Positions 37,156 through 50,500 of a stretch of 64,000 bases of DNA are shown in pieces. Each line of letters starts with the position of its first letter. Positions within the stretch are counted from its first letter, which is position 1. Both the position numbers and the translations under genes were made by a program. The notes below the pieces were generated by a model. The model was not told where the DNA came from. It was given only the letters and a program-made list of their open reading frames with translations, and did not search any database. This DNA is from Ptiloglossa arizonensis (taxonomy: Eukaryota > Arthropoda > Insecta > Hymenoptera > Colletidae): the NCBI RefSeq assembly GCF_051014685.1, contig NW_027478461.1:558001-622000 (forward strand). Reading direction: 5' to 3'.

Positions 37156-39000
37156 CAAAATTTTCGCAAGTCTGATACTCGAAACCAATAACTGGAATGG
37201 CCGAGGAGAAAAGTACACACACCATTGTAATGGGGCGAGTTTCTACTTTCAGATGCAACAGGAATATCTCGAGTTCGTCAATCCGTTCGCGAGATATGGG
37301 AGTGTGAAGTTAAGGAATGGTTGAGAAACCATCAAAATTTTCGCATGTCTGATACTCGAAATCAATAACTACTATGGCCTAGGGGAAAAGTACCCACACC
37401 GTTGAAATCGGGCGAGTTTCTACTTTCAGATGCAACAGGAATTTCTGGAATTCGTCAATCCGTTCGCAAGATATGGGAGTTTGAAGTTAAGGAACGCTTG
37501 AGAAACCATCAAAATTTTCGCAAGTCTGATACTCGAAACCAATAACTACTATGGCCTAGGGCAAAAATACACATACCGTTGTAATCGGGCGAGTTTCTGC
37601 TTTCAGATGCAACAGGAATTTCTCGATATCGTCAATCCGTTCGCGAGATATGGGAATTTGAAGTTAAGGAATGGTTGAGAAACCACCAATATTTTCGCTG
37701 ATCTGATATTCGAAACCAATAACTGGAATGGCCTAGGGGAAAAGTACACATACCGTTGAAATCGGGCGAGTTTCTACTTTCAGATGCAACAGGAATTTCT
37801 CGAGTTCGTCGATCCGTTCGCGAGATATGGGAGTTTGAAATTAAGGAATGGTTGAGAAACCATCAAAATTTTCGCAAGTCTGATACTCGAAAACAATAAC
37901 TGGAATGGCCTAGGAGAAAAGTACACACACCATTGTAATGGGGCGAGTTTCTACTTTCAGATGCAACAGGAATATCTCGAGTTCGTCAATCCGTTCGCGA
38001 GATATGGGAGTTTGAAGTTAAGGAATGGTTGAGAAACCATCAAAATTTTCGCAAGTCTGATACTCGAAACCAATAACTGGAATGGCCGAGGTGAAAAGTA
38101 CACACACCATTGTAATGGGGCGAGTTTCTACTTTCAGATGCAACAGGAATATCTCGAGTTCGTCAATCCGTTCGCGAGATATGGGAGTGTGAAGTTAAGG
38201 AATGGTTGAGAATCCATCAAAATTTTCGCATGTCTGATACTCGAAACCAATAACTACTATGGCCTAGGGGAAAAGTACACACACCGTTGAAATCGGGCGA
38301 GTTTCTACTTTCAGATGCAACAGGAATTTCTCGAGTTCGTCAATCCGTTCGCAAGATATGGGAGTTTGAAGTTAAGGAATGGTTGAGAGACCATCAAAAT
38401 TTTCGCAAGTCTGATACTCGAAACCAATAACTGGAATGGCCTAGGGCAAAAATACTCATACCGTTGTAATCGGGCGATTTTCTGCTTTCAGATGCAACAG
38501 GAATTTCTCGAGTTCGTCAATTCGTTCGCGAGATATGGGAGTTTGAAGTTAAGGAATGGTTGAGCAACCATCAAAATTTTCGAAAGTCTGATACTCGAAA
38601 CCAATAACTACTATGGCCTAGGGGAAAAGTACACACACCGTTGAAATCGGGCGAGTTTCTACTTTCAGATGCAACAGGAATTTCTCGAGTTCGTCAATCC
38701 GTTCGCAAGATATGGGAGTTTGAAGTTAAGGAATGGTTGAGAAACCATCAGTATGTTCGCTGGTCAGATACTCGAAACCAATAACTGGAATGGCCTAGGA
38801 GAAAAGTACACGCACCATTATAATGAGGCGAGTTTCTACATTCAGATGTAACAGGAATATCTCGAGTTCGTCAATCCGTTCGCGAGATATGGGAGTTTGA
38901 AGTTAAGGAATGGTTGAGAAACCATCAAAATTTTCGCAAGTCTGATACTCGAAACCAATAACTGGAATGGCCGAGGAGAAAAGTACACACACCATTGTAA

Positions 39001-42000
39001 TGGGGCGAGTTTCTACTTTCAGATGCAACAGGAATATCTCGAGTTCGTCAATCCGTTCGCGAGATATGGGAGTTTGAAGTTAAGGAATGGTTGAGAAACC
39101 ATCAAAATTTTCGCAAGTCTGATACTCGAAACCAATAACTGGAATGGCCGAGGAAAAAAGTACACACACCATTGTAATGGGGCGAGTTTCTACTTTCAGA
39201 TGCAACAGGAATATCTCGAGTTCGTCAATCCGTTCGCGAGATATGGGAGTGTGAAGTTAAGGAATGGTTGAGAATCCATCAAAATTTTCGCATGTCTGAT
39301 ACTCGAAACCAATAACTACTATGGCCTAGGGGAAAAGTAAACACACCGTTGAAATCGGGCGAGTTTCTACTTTCAGATGCAACAGGAATTTCTCGAGTTC
39401 GTCAATCCGTTCGCAAGATATGGGAGTTTGAAGTTAAGGAACGCTTGAGAAACAATCAAAATTTTCGCAAGTCTGATACTCGAAACCAATAATTACAATG
39501 GTCTAGGGCAAAAATACACATAGCGATGTAATCGGGCGAGTTTCTACTTTCAGATGCAACAGCAATTTCTTGAGTTTGTCAATCCGTTCGCGAGATATGG
39601 GAGTTTGACATTAAGGAATGGTTGAGAAACCATCAAAATTTTCACTGGTCTGATACTCGAAACCAATAACTGGAATGGCCTAGGGGAAAAGTACACACAC
39701 CATTGTAATCGGGCGAGTTTCTACGTTCAGATGCAACAGAAATTATTCGGATTCGTCAATCCGTTCGCGAGATATGGGTGTTTGAAGTTAAGGAATGGTT
39801 GAGAAACCATCAAAATTTTCGCAAGTCTGATACTCGAAACCAATAACTGGAATGGCCGAGGAGAAAAGTACACACACCATTGTAATGGGGCGAGTTTCTA
39901 CTTTCAGATGCAACAGGAATATCTCGAGTTCGTCAATCCGTTCGCGAGATATGGGAGTTTGAAGTTAAGGAATGGTTGAGAAACCATCAAAATTTTCGCA
40001 GGTCTGATACTCGAAACCAATAACTGGAATGGCCGAGGAGAAAAGTACACACACCGTTGAAATCGGGCGAGTTTCTACTTTCAGATGCAACAGGAATATC
40101 TCGAGTTCGTCAATCCGTTCGCGAGATATGGGAGTGTGAAGTTAAGGAATGGTTGAGAATCCATCAAAATTTTCGCATGTCTGATACTCGAAACCAATAA
40201 CTACTATGGCCTAGGGGAAAAGTAAACACACCGTTGAAATCGGGCGAGTTTCTACTTTCAGATGCAACAGGAATTTCTCGAGTTCGTCAATCCGTTCGCA
40301 AGATATGGGAGTTTGAAGTTAAGGAACGCTTGAGAAACAATCAAAATTTTCGCAAGTCTGATACTCGAAACCAATAACTACTATGGCCTAGGGCAAAAAT
40401 ACACATACCGTTGTAATCGGGCGAGTTTCTGCTTTCAGATGCAACAGGAATTTCTCGAGTTCGTCAATCCTTTCGCGAGATATGGGAGTTTGAAATTAAG
40501 GAATGGTTGAGAAACCATCAAAATTTTCGCAAGTCTGATACTCGAAACGATTAACTACTATGGCCTAGGGCAAAAATACACATACCGTTGTAATCGGGTG
40601 AGTTTCAACTTTCAGATGCAACAGGAATTTCTCGAATTCGTCAATCCGTTCGCGAGATATGGGACTTTGAAGTTAAGGAATGGTTGAGAAACCATCAATA
40701 TGTTCGCTGGTCTGATACTCGAAACCAATAACTGGAATGGCCTAGGAGAAAAGTACACACACCATTATAATGGGGCGAGTTTCTACTTTCAGATGCAACA
40801 GGAATATCTCGAGTTCGTCAATCCGTTCGCGAGATATGGGACTTTGAAGTTAAGGAATGGTTGAGAAACCATCAATATGTTCGCTGGTCTGATACTCGAA
40901 ACCAATAACTGGAATGGCCTAGGAGAAAAGTACACACACCATTATAATGGGGCGAGTTTCTACTTTCAGATGCAACAGGAATATCTCGAGTTCGTCAATC
41001 CGTTCGCGAGATATGGGAGTTTGAAGTTAAGGAATGGTTGAGAAACCATCAAAATTTTCGCAAGTCTGATACTCGAAACCAATAACTGGAATGGCCGAGG
41101 AGAAAAGTACACACACCATTGTAATGGGGCGAGTTTCTACTTTCAGATGCAACAGGAATATCTCGAGTTCGTCAATCCGTTCGCGAGATATGGGAGTGTG
41201 AAGTTAAGGAATGGTTGAGAATCCATCAAAATTTTCGCATGTCTGATACTCGAAACCAATAACTACTATGGCCTAGGGGAAAAGTAAACACACCGTTGAA
41301 ATCGGGCGAGTTTCTACTTTCAGATGCAACAGGAATTTCTCGAGTTCGTCAATCCGTTCGCAAGATATGGGAGTTTGAAGTTAAGGAACGCTTGAGAAAC
41401 AATCAAAATTTTCGCAAGTCTGATACTCGAAACCAATAATTACAATGGTCTAGGGCAAAAATACACATAGCGATGTAATCGGGCGAGTTTCTACTTTCAG
41501 ATGCAACAGCAATTTCTTGAGTTTGTCAATCCGTTCGCGAGATATGGGAGTTTGACATTAAGGAATGGTTGAGAAACCATCAAAATTTTCACTGGTCTGA
41601 TACTCGAAACCAATAACTGGAATGGCCTAGGGGAAAAGTACACACACCATTGTAATCGGGCGAGTTTCTACGTTCAGATGCAACAGAAATTATTCGGATT
41701 CGTCAATCCGTTCGCGAGATATGGGTGTTTGAAGTTAAGGAATGGTTGAGAAACCATCAAAATTTTCGCAAGTCTGATACTCGAAACCAATAACTGGAAT
41801 GGCCGAGGAGAAAAGTACACACACCATTGTAATGGGGCGAGTTTCTACTTTCAGATGCAACAGGAATATCTCGAGTTCGTCAATCCGTTCGCGAGATATG
41901 GGAGTTTGAAGTTAAGGAATGGTTGAGAAACCATCAAAATTTTCGCAGGTCTGATACTCGAAACCAATAACTGGAATGGCCGAGGAGAAAAGTACACACA

Positions 42001-42782
42001 CCGTTGAAATCGGGCGAGTTTCTACTTTCAGATGCAACAGGAATATCTCGAGTTCGTCAATCCGTTCGCGAGATATGGGAGTGTGAAGTTAAGGAATGGT
42101 TGAGAATCCATCAAAATTTTCGCATGTCTGATACTCGAAACCAATAACTACTATGGCCTAGGGGAAAAGTAAACACACCGTTGAAATCGGGCGAGTTTCT
42201 ACTTTCAGATGCAACAGGAATTTCTCGAGTTCGTCAATCCGTTCGCAAGATATGGGAGTTTGAAGTTAAGGAACGCTTGAGAAACAATCAAAATTTTCGC
42301 AAGTCTGATACTCGAAACCAATAACTACTATGGCCTAGGGCAAAAATACACATACCGTTGTAATCGGGCGAGTTTCTGCTTTCAGATGCAACAGGAATTT
42401 CTCGAGTTCGTCAATCCTTTCGCGAGATATGGGAGTTTGAAATTAAGGAATGGTTGAGAAACCATCAAAATTTTCGCAAGTCTGATACTCGAAACGAATA
42501 ACTACTATGGCCTAGGGCAAAAATACACATACCGTTGTAATCGGGTGAGTTTCAACTTTCAGATGCAACAGGAATTTCTCGAATTCGTCAATCCGTTCGC
42601 GAGATATGGGACTTTGAAGTTAAGGAATGGTTGAGAAACCATCAATATGTTCGCTGGTCTGATACTCGAAACCAATAACTGGAATGGCCTAGGAGAAAAG
42701 TACACACACCATTATAATGGGGCGAGTTTCTACTTTCAGATGCAACAGGAATATCTCGAGTTCGTCAATCCGTTCGCGAGAT
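39001..42782. repeat. 1,947-bp 11-mer HOR, two near-identical copies
   Basis: The stretch 39001-40835 matches 40947-42782 at a constant 1,947-bp offset. GAACGCTTGAG occurs at 39441, 40326, 41388 and 42273, and AGTGTGAAG at 39248, 40133, 41195 and 42080, so the inner spacing alternates 885 and 1,062 bp (5 + 6 monomers). AGCGATGTAATCG at 39522 and 41469 agrees. One visible difference is GAGGAAAAAAG near 39,151 against GAGGAGAAAAG. Confidence 0.87.
40663..41016. repeat. Two adjacent identical class G monomers
   Basis: The 177 bp from 40663 to 40839 and from 40840 to 41016 read identically, starting at GACTTTGAAG and carrying CAATATGTTCGCTGGTCTG and ATTATAATGGGG. Elsewhere in the array this monomer is single in this context (for example near 42.6 kb), so one copy is a recent single-unit duplication. 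Confidence 0.85.
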
Positions 42783-45700
42783 ATGGGAGTTTGAAGTTAA
42801 GGAATGGTTGAGAATCCATCAAAATTTTCGCATGTCTGATACTCGAAATCAATAACTACTATGGCCTAGGGGAAAAGTACACACACCGTTGAAATCGGGC
42901 GAGTTTCTACTTTCAGATGCAACAGGAATTTCTGGAATTCGTCAATCCGTTCGCAAGATATGGGAGTTTGAAGTTAAGGAACGCTTGAGAAACCATCAAA
43001 ATTTTCGCAAGTCTGATACTCGAAACCAATAACTACTATGGCCTAGGGCAAAAATACACATACCGTTGTAATCGGGCGAGTTTCTGCTTTCAGATGCAAC
43101 AGGAATTTCTCGATATCGTCAATCCGTTCGCGAGATATGGGAATTTGAAGTTAAGGAATGGTTGAGAAACCACCAATATTTTCGCTGATCTGATACTCGA
43201 AACCAATAACTGGAATGGCCTAGGGGAAAAGTACACATACCGTTGAAATCGGGCGAGTTTCTACTTTCAGATGCAACAGGAATTTCTCAAGTTCGTCAAA
43301 CCGTTCGCGAGATATGGGAGTTTGAAATTAAGGAATGGTTGAGAAACCATCAAAATTTTCGCAAGTCTGATATTCGAAAACAATAACTGGAATGGCCTAA
43401 GAAAAAAGTACACACACCATTATAATGGGGCGAGTTTCTACTTTCAGATGTAACAGGAATATCTCGAGTTCGTCAATCCGTTCGCGAGATAAGGGAGTTT
43501 GAAGTTAAGGAATGGTTGAGAAGCCATCAAAATTTTCGCAAGTCTGATACTCGAAACAAATAACTGGAATGGCCGAGGAGAAAAGTACACACACCATTGT
43601 AATGGGGCGAGTTTCTACTTTCAGATGCAACAGGAATATCTCGAGTTCGTCAATCCGTTCGCGAGATATGGGAGTTTGAAATTAAGGAATGGTTGAGAAA
43701 CCATCAAAATTTTCGCAAGTCTGATACTCGAAACGAATAACTACTATGGCCTAGGGCAAAAATAAACACACCGTTGTAATCGGGTGAGTTTCAACTTTCA
43801 GATGCAACAGGAATTTCTCGAATTCGTCAATCCGTTCGCGAGATATGGGACTTTGAAGTCAAGGAATGGTTGAGAAACCATCAATATGTTCGCTGGTCTG
43901 ATACTCGAAACCAATAACTGGAATGGCCTAGGGGAAAAGTACACATACCGTTGAAATCGGGCGAGTTTCTACTTTCAGATGCAACAGGAATTTCTCAAGT
44001 TCGTCAAACCGTTCGCGAGATATGGGAGTTTGAAATTAAGGAATGGTTGAGAAACCATCAAAATTTTCGCAAGTCTGATACTCGAAACGAATAACTACTA
44101 TGGCCTAGGGCAAAAATAAACACGCCGTTGTAATCGGGTGAGTTTCAACTTTCAGATGCAACAGGAATATCTCGAGTTCGTCAATCCGTTCGCGAGATAT
44201 GGGAGTTTGAAGTTAAGGAATGGTTGAGAAACCATCAAAATTTTCGCAAGTCTGATACTCGAAACCAATAATTACTATCGTCTAGGGCAAAAATACACAT
44301 AGCGATGTAATCGGGCGAGTTTCTACTTTCAGATGCAACAGCAATTTCTTGAGTTTGTCAATCCGTTCGCGAGATATGGGAGTTTGACATTAAGGAATGG
44401 TTGAGAAACCATCAAAATTTTCACTGGTCTGATACTCGAAACCAATAACTGGAATGGCCTAGGGGAAAAGTACACACACCATTGTAATCGGGCGAGTTTC
44501 TACGTTCAGATGCAACAGAAATTTCTCGAGTTCTTCAATCCGTTCGCGAGATATGGGAGTTTGAAGTTATGGAGTGCTTGAGAAACCATCAAAATATTCG
44601 AAAGTCTGATACTCGAAACCAATAACCAGAAAGGCCTAGGGGAAATATACACATACCGCTGTAATCGGGCCAGTTTCTACTTTCAGATGCAACAGAAATT
44701 ATTCGGATTCGTCAATCCGTTCGCGAGATATGGGAGTTTGAAGTTAAGGAATGGTTGAGAAACCATCAAAATTTTCGCAAGTCTGATACTCGAAACCAAT
44801 AACTGGAATGGCCTAGGGCAAAAATACACATACCGTTGTAATCGGGCGATTTTCTGCTTTCAGATGCAACAGGAATTTCTCGAGTTCGTCAATTCGTTCG
44901 CGAGATATGGGAGTTTGAAGTTAAGGAATGGTTGAGCAACCATCAAAATTTTCGAAAGTCTGATTCCCAAAACCAATAACTACAAAGGCCTAGGGGAAAA
45001 GTACACACACCGTTGAAATCGGGCGAGTTTCTACTTTCAGATGCAACAGGAATTTCTCGAGTTCGTCAATCCGTTCGCAAGATATGGGAGTTTGAAGTTA
45101 AGGAATGGTTGAGAAGCCATCAAAATTTTCGCAAGTCTGATACTCGAAACAAATAACTGGAATGGCCGAGGAGAAAAGTACACACACCATTGTAATGGGG
45201 CGAGTTTCTACTTTCAGATGCAACAGGAATATCTCGAGTTCGTCAATCCTTTCGCGAGAAATGGGAGTTTGAAGTTAAGGAATGGTTGAGAAACCATCAA
45301 AATTTGCGCAAGTCTGATACTCGAAACCAATAACTGGAATGGCCGAGGAGAAAAGTACACACACCATTGTAATGGGGCGAGTTTCTACTTTCAGATGCAA
45401 CAGGAATTTCTCGAGTTCGTCAATCCGTTCGCAAGATATGGAAGTTTGAAGTTAAGGAATGGTTGAGAAACCATCAATATGTTCGCTGGTCAGATACTCG
45501 AAACCAATAACTGGAATGGCCTAAGAAAAAAGTACACACACCATTATAATGGGGCGAGTTTCTACTTTCAGATGTAACAGGAATATCTCGAGTTCGTCAA
45601 TCCGTTCGCGAGATAAGGGAGTTTGAAGTTAAGGAATGGTTGAGAAGCCATCAAAATTTTCGCAAGTCTGATACTCGAAACAAATAACTGGAATGGCCGA

Positions 45701-48700
45701 GGAGAAAAGTACACACACCATTGTAATGGGGCGAGTTTCTACTTTCAGATGCAACAGGAATATCTCGAGTTCGTCAATCCGTTCGCGAGATATGGGAGTG
45801 TGAAGTTAAGGAATGGTTGAGAATCCATCAAAATTTTCGCATGTCTGATACTCGAAACCAATAACTACTATGGCCTAGGGGAAAAGTACACACCGTTGAA
45901 ATCGGGCGAGTTTCTACTTTCAGATGCAACAGGAATTTCTCGAGTTCGTCAATCCGTTCGCAAGATATGGGAGTTTGAAGTTAAGGAACGCTTGAGAAAC
46001 AATCAAAATTTTCGCAAGTCTGATACTCGAAACCAATAACTACTATGGCCTAGGGCAAAAATACACATACCGTTGTAATCGGGCGAGTTTCTGCTTTCAG
46101 ATGCAACAGGAATTTCTCGAGTTCGTCAATCCTTTCGCGAGATATGGGAGTTTGAAATTAAGGAATGGTTGAGAAACCATCAAAATTTTCGCAAGTCTGA
46201 TACTCGAAACGAATAACTACTATGGCCTAGGGCAAAAATACACATACCGTTGTAATCGGGTGAGTTTCAACTTTCAGATGCAACAGGAATTTCTCGAATT
46301 CGTCAATCCGTTCGCGAGATATGGGACTTTGAAGTTAAGGAATGGTTGAGAAACCATCAATATGTTCGCAAGTCTGATACTCGAAACCAATAACTACTAT
46401 GGCCTAGGGCAAAAATACCCATACCGTTGTAATCGGGCGAGTTTCTGCTTTCAGATGCAACAGGAATTTCTCGATTTCGTCAATCCGTTCGCGAGATATG
46501 GGAATTTGAAGTTAAGGAATGGTTGAGAAACCACCAATATTTTCGCTGATCTGATACTCGAAACCAATAGCTGGAATGGCCTAGGGGAAAAGTACACATA
46601 CCGTTGAAATCGGGCGAGTTTCTACTTTCAGATGCAACAGGAATTTCTCGAGTTCGTCAATCCGTTCGCGAGATATGGGAGTTTGAAATTAAGGAATGGT
46701 TGAGAAACCATCAAAATTTTCGCAAGTCTGATACTCGAAAACAATAACTGGAATGGCCTAGGAGAAAAGTACACACACCATTGTAATGGGGCGAGTTTCT
46801 ACTTTCAGATGCAACAGGAATATCTCGAGTTCGTCAATCCGTTCGCGAGATATGGGAGTTTGAAGTTAAGGAATGGTTGAGAAACCATCAAAATTTTCGC
46901 AAGTCTGATACTCGAAACCAATAACTGGAATGGCCTAGGAGAAAAGCACACACTTCATTGTAATGGGGCGAGTTTCTACTTTCAGATTCAACAGGAATAT
47001 CTCGAGTTCGTCAATCCGTTCGCGAGATATGGGAGTTTGAAGTTAAAGAATGGTTGAGATTCCATCAAAACTTTCGCATATCTGATACTCGAAACCAATA
47101 ACTACTATGGCCTAGGGCAAAAATACACATACCGTTGTAATCGGGCGAGTTTTTGCTTTCAGATGCAACAGGAATTTCTCGAGTTCGTCAATTCGTTCGC
47201 GAGATATGGGAGTTTGAAGTTAAGGAATGATTGAGCAACCATCAAAATTTTCGAAAGTCTGATTCCCAAAACCAATAACTACAAAGGCCTAGGGGAAGAA
47301 TACACGTACCTTTGTAATCGGGCGAGTTTCTACTTTCAGATGCAATAGGAATATCTCGAGTTAGTCAATCCGTTCGCGAGATATGGGAGTTTGAAGTTAA
47401 GGAATGGTTGAGAAACCATCAAAATTTTCGCTGGTCTGTTACTCGAAACCAATAACTGGAATGGCCTAGGAGAAAAGCACACACACCATTGTAATGGGGC
47501 GAGTTTCCACTTTCAGATGCAACAGGAATATCTCGATTTTGTCAATCCGTTCGCGAGATATGGGAGTTTGAAATTAAGGAATGGTTGGGAAACCACCAAA
47601 ATTTTCGCTGATCTGATACTCGAAACCAATAACTGGAATGGCCTAGGGGAAAAGTACACATACCGTTGAAATCGGGCGAGTTTCTGCTTTCAGATGCAAT
47701 AGCAGTTTCTCGTGTTCGTCAATCCGTTCGCGAGATATGGGAGTTTGAAGTTAAGGAATGTTTGTGAAACCATCAAAATTTTCGCAAGTCTGATACTCGA
47801 AACCAATAACTGGAATGGCCTAGGAGAAAAGTTCACACGCCATTGTAATGGGGCGAGTTTCTACTTTCAGATGCAACAGGAATATCTCGAGTTCGTCAAT
47901 CCGTTTACGATATATGGGAGTTTGAAGTTAAGGAACGCTTGAGAAACCATCAAAATTTCCGCAAGTCTGATACTCGAAACCAATAACTACTATGGCCTAG
48001 GGCAACAATACACATACCGTTGTAATCGGGCGAGTTTCTGCTTTCAGATGCAACAGGAATTTCTCGAGTTCGTCAATTCGTTCGCGAGATATGGGAGTTT
48101 GAAGTTAAGGAATGGTTGAGAAACCATCAATATGTTCGCTGGTCAGATACTCGAAACCAATAACTGGAATGGCCTAAGAAAAAAGTACACACACCATTAT
48201 AATGGGGCGAGTTTCTACTTTCAGATGTAACAGGAATATCTCGAGTTCGTCAATCCGTTCGCGAGATAAGGGAGTTTGAAGTTAAGGAATGGTTGAGAAG
48301 CCATCAAAATTTTCGCAAGTCTGATACTCGAAACAAATAACTGGAATGGCCGAGGAGAAAAGTACACACACCATTGTAATGGGGCGAGTTTCTACTTTCA
48401 GATGCAACAGGAATATCTGGAGTTCGTCAATCCGTTCGCGAGATATGGGAGTTTGAAGTTAAGGAATGGTTGAGAATCCATCAAAATTTTCGCATGTCTG
48501 ATACTCCAAACCAATAACTACTATGGCCTAGGGGAAAAGTACACACACCGTTGAAATCGGGCGAGTTTCTACTTTCAGATGCAACAGGAATTTCTCGAGT
48601 TCGTCAATCCGTTAGCAAGATATGGAAGTTTGAAGTTAAGGAATGGTTGAGAAACCATCAATATGTTCGCTGGTCAGATACTCGAAACCAATAACTGGAA

Positions 48701-50500
48701 TGGCCTAAGAAAAAAGTACACACACCATTATAATGGGGCGAGTTTCTACTTTCAGATGTAACAGGAATATCTCGAGTTCGTCAATCCGTTCGCGAGATAA
48801 GGGAGTTTGAAGTTAAGGAATGGTTGAGAAGCCATCAAAATTTTCGCATGTCTGATACTCCAAACCAATAACTACTATGGCCTAGGGGAAAAGTACACAC
48901 ACCGTTGAAATCGGGCGAGTTTCTACTTTCAGATGCAACAGGAATTTCTCGAGTTCGTCAATCCGTTCGCAAGATATGGGAGTTTGAAGTTAAGGAACGC
49001 TTGAGAAACAATCAAAATTTTCGCAAGTCTGATACTCGAAACCAATTACTACTATGGCCTAGGGCAAAAATACACATACCGTTGTAATCGGGCGAGTTTC
49101 TGCTTTCAGATGCAACAGGAATTTCTCGAGTTCGTCAATCCTTTCGCGAGATATGGGAGTTCGAAATTAAGGAATGGTTGAGAAACCATCAAAATTTTCG
49201 CAAGTCTGATACTCGAAACGAATAACTACTATGGCCTAGGGCAAAAATACACACACCGTTGTAATCGGGTGAGTTTCAACTTTCAGATGCAACAGGAATT
49301 TCTCGAATTCGTCAATCCGTTCGCGAGATATGGGACTTTGAAGTTAAGGAATGGTTGAGAAACCATCAATATGTTCGCTGGTCTGATACTCGAAACCAAT
49401 AACTGGAATGGCCTAGGAGAAAAGTACACACACCATTATAATGGGGCGAGTTTCTACTTTCAGATGCAACAGGAATATCTCGAGTTCGTCAATCCGTTCG
49501 CGAGATATGGGAGTTTGAAGTTAAGGAATGGTTGAGAATCCATCAAAATTTTCGCATGTCTGATACTCGAAATCAATAACTACTATGGCCTAGGGGAAAA
49601 GTACACACACCGTTGAAATCGGGCAAGTTTCTACTTTCAGATGCAACAGGAATTTCTGGAATTCGTCAATCCGTTCGCAAGATATGGGAGTTTGAAGTTA
49701 AGGAACGCTTGAGAAACCATCAAAATTTTCGCAAGTCTGATACTCGAAACCAATAACTACCATGGCCTAGGGCAAAAATACACATACCGTTGTAATCGGG
49801 CGAGTTTCTGCTTTCAGATGCAACAGGAATTTCTCGATATCGTCAATCCGTTCGCGAGATATGGGAATTTGAAGTTAAGGAATGGTTGAGAAACCACCAA
49901 TATTTTCGCTGATCTGATACTCGAAACCAATAACTGGAATGGCCTAGGGGAAAAGTACACATACCGTTGAAATCGGGCGAGTTTCTACTTTCAGATGCAA
50001 CAGGAATTTCTCAAGTTCGTCAAACCGTTCGCGAGATATGGGAGTTTGAAATTAAGGAATGGTTGAGAAACCATCAAAATTTTCGCAAGTCTGATACTCG
50101 AAAACAATAACTGGAATGGCCTAGGAGAAAAGTACACACACCATTGTAATGGGGCGAGTTTCTACTTCCAGATGCAACAGGAATATCTCGAGTTCGTCAA
50201 TCCGTTCGCGAGATATGGGAGTTTGAAGTTAAGGAATGGTTGAGAAACCATCAAAATTTTCGCAAGTCTGATACTCGAAACCAATAATTACTATGGTCTA
50301 GGGCAAAAATACACATAGCGATGTAATCGGGCGAGTTTCTACTTTCAGATGCAACAGCAATTTCTTGAGTTTGTCAATCCGTTCGCGAGATATGGGAGTT
50401 TGAAGTTAAGGAATGGTTGAGAAACCACAAAAATTTTCGCTGATCTGATACTCGACACCAATAACTGGAGTGTCCTAGGGTAAAAGAAAGCATACCGTTG
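42783..50500. repeat. Central-right mosaic with repeated 1.2-kb segments
   Basis: About 44 monomers. The stretch 42185-43390 (overlapping the previous HOR) recurs at about 48905-50113, offset 6,724 bp; CTGGAATTCG lies at 42932 and 49656. CTAAGAAAAAAGTAC with a following GAGATAAGGGAG unit recurs at 43399, 45523, 48176 and 48707 (12, 15 and 3 monomers apart). A strongly divergent unit lies near 44,515-44,690 and another near 50,415-50,500. The only length change seen is a 2-bp loss (GTACACACCG) near 45,890. No gene is present. Confidence 0.75.

Larger units (their letters stand above)
36430..39000. repeat. 11-mer-spaced segment (diverged copy)
   Basis: Marks within 36430-37320 recur 1,947 bp (11 monomers) later: ATACTCATACC at 36506/38453 and CTACATTCAGATGTAAC at 36891/38838. 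The stretch between (about 37.3-38.3 kb) does not follow the next HOR copies closely, so this is a recombined relative of the unit at 39.0-42.8 kb. The GGGAGTGTGAAG mark at 37301 and 38186 begins the alternating 5- and 6-monomer spacing. Confidence 0.75.

Noticed and set aside
48905..49087. Frames starting MKSGEFLLSDA, also at 54034 and 56862
   Set aside because: They span about one monomer and a third in a different frame from the other repeats. The identical pair simply reflects the 2,828-bp HOR duplication, not a gene family.
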